From an uncultured Methanomassiliicoccaceae archaeon (GTDB taxonomy: Archaea > Thermoplasmatota > Thermoplasmata > Methanomassiliicoccales > Methanomethylophilaceae), in the NCBI GenBank assembly GCA_905187815.1, contig CAJJJM010000011.1, positions 1 to 49,308 on the forward strand: a stretch of DNA of 49,308 nt, read 5' to 3'. Both the position numbers and the translations under genes were made by a program. This document shows positions 49,249-49,308 of the stretch, piece after piece. Numbering within the stretch: position 1 is the stretch's first letter; each line of letters begins with the position of its first letter. Under the pieces are notes generated by a model, which was given only the letters and a program-made list of their open reading frames with translations, searched no databases and was not told where the DNA came from.

Positions 49249-49308
49249 TATGAATGGAAATCGTTTACGGATGTGCTGCGCGGAGGTCTACCGTGGCTCT
49301 GGCGCGGG

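Overview
The window reads as a high-GC euryarchaeal chromosome segment, most consistent with a gut-type Methanomassiliicoccales (Methanomethylophilaceae-like) methanogen. The taxon is an inference. The sequence shows TATA-box promoters about 25-30 nt upstream of many starts (short or no leaders), archaeosine tRNA-guanine transglycosylase with a PUA tail, Pth2-type peptidyl-tRNA hydrolase, a ThiD-ThiN fusion, and secreted InlB/Ig/PKD-repeat surface proteins. Genes are dense, with many ATGA/GTGA start-stop overlaps and mostly AGG arginine codons.

Layout. 1-3880: an acyl-CoA synthetase (cut by the window edge), then a convergent operon of alpha/beta hydrolase, XRE-cupin regulator and a second acyl-CoA synthetase. 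4250-8080: a Schlafen/AlbA-type regulator, tgtA and a DUF2703-like protein. 8186-15604: envelope and signalling genes: a secreted InlB-repeat transglutaminase-like protein, thiM, a beta-carbonic anhydrase, pth2, a membrane protein with a degenerate transglutaminase domain, and a large membrane-anchored protein with two HTH modules. 15677-19660: a thiE-thiS-thiF-thiG-thiH-tenI operon. 19777-25684: YczE-like membrane protein, radical SAM protein, a GntR/ABC-2 transporter operon with three permease paralogues, an FKBP-like lipid-side protein and a VOC protein. 25688-26974: thiDN. 27651-34894: the arginine cluster argGH diverging from argCJBD, followed by an ACT-domain protein. 35777-39856: Isf-type flavoprotein/HxlR pair and a polar amino-acid ABC transporter whose permease is fused to two substrate-binding domains.

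39857-42353 is a low-coherence zone: very small ORFs, a surface-protein fragment and a MarR fragment that are both cut at the same point (~41222), and about 950 bp without a confident gene. 42354-46765 is a tightly overlapping eight-gene operon led by small proteins and a HUH-type replication initiator, with an HTH protein, an ASCH protein, a DEDDh exonuclease and a small basic protein. This is the best candidate for an undescribed integrated plasmid or virus-like element in the window.

46894-48650 holds secreted Ig/PKD-repeat surface proteins. At about 48628-48651 the reading frame passes without interruption from an archaeal PKD protein into the C-terminus of a bacterial IMP dehydrogenase, followed by a bacterial intrinsic terminator and a sigma70-type promoter. 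Codon use changes at the same point. The last ~660 bp are therefore most simply a chimeric assembly joint to a bacterial contig.

Together the window covers nearly complete arginine synthesis from glutamate-derived intermediates (no argF seen) and a nearly complete thiazole/thiamine route with both ThiE and ThiN (no thiC or thiL seen).
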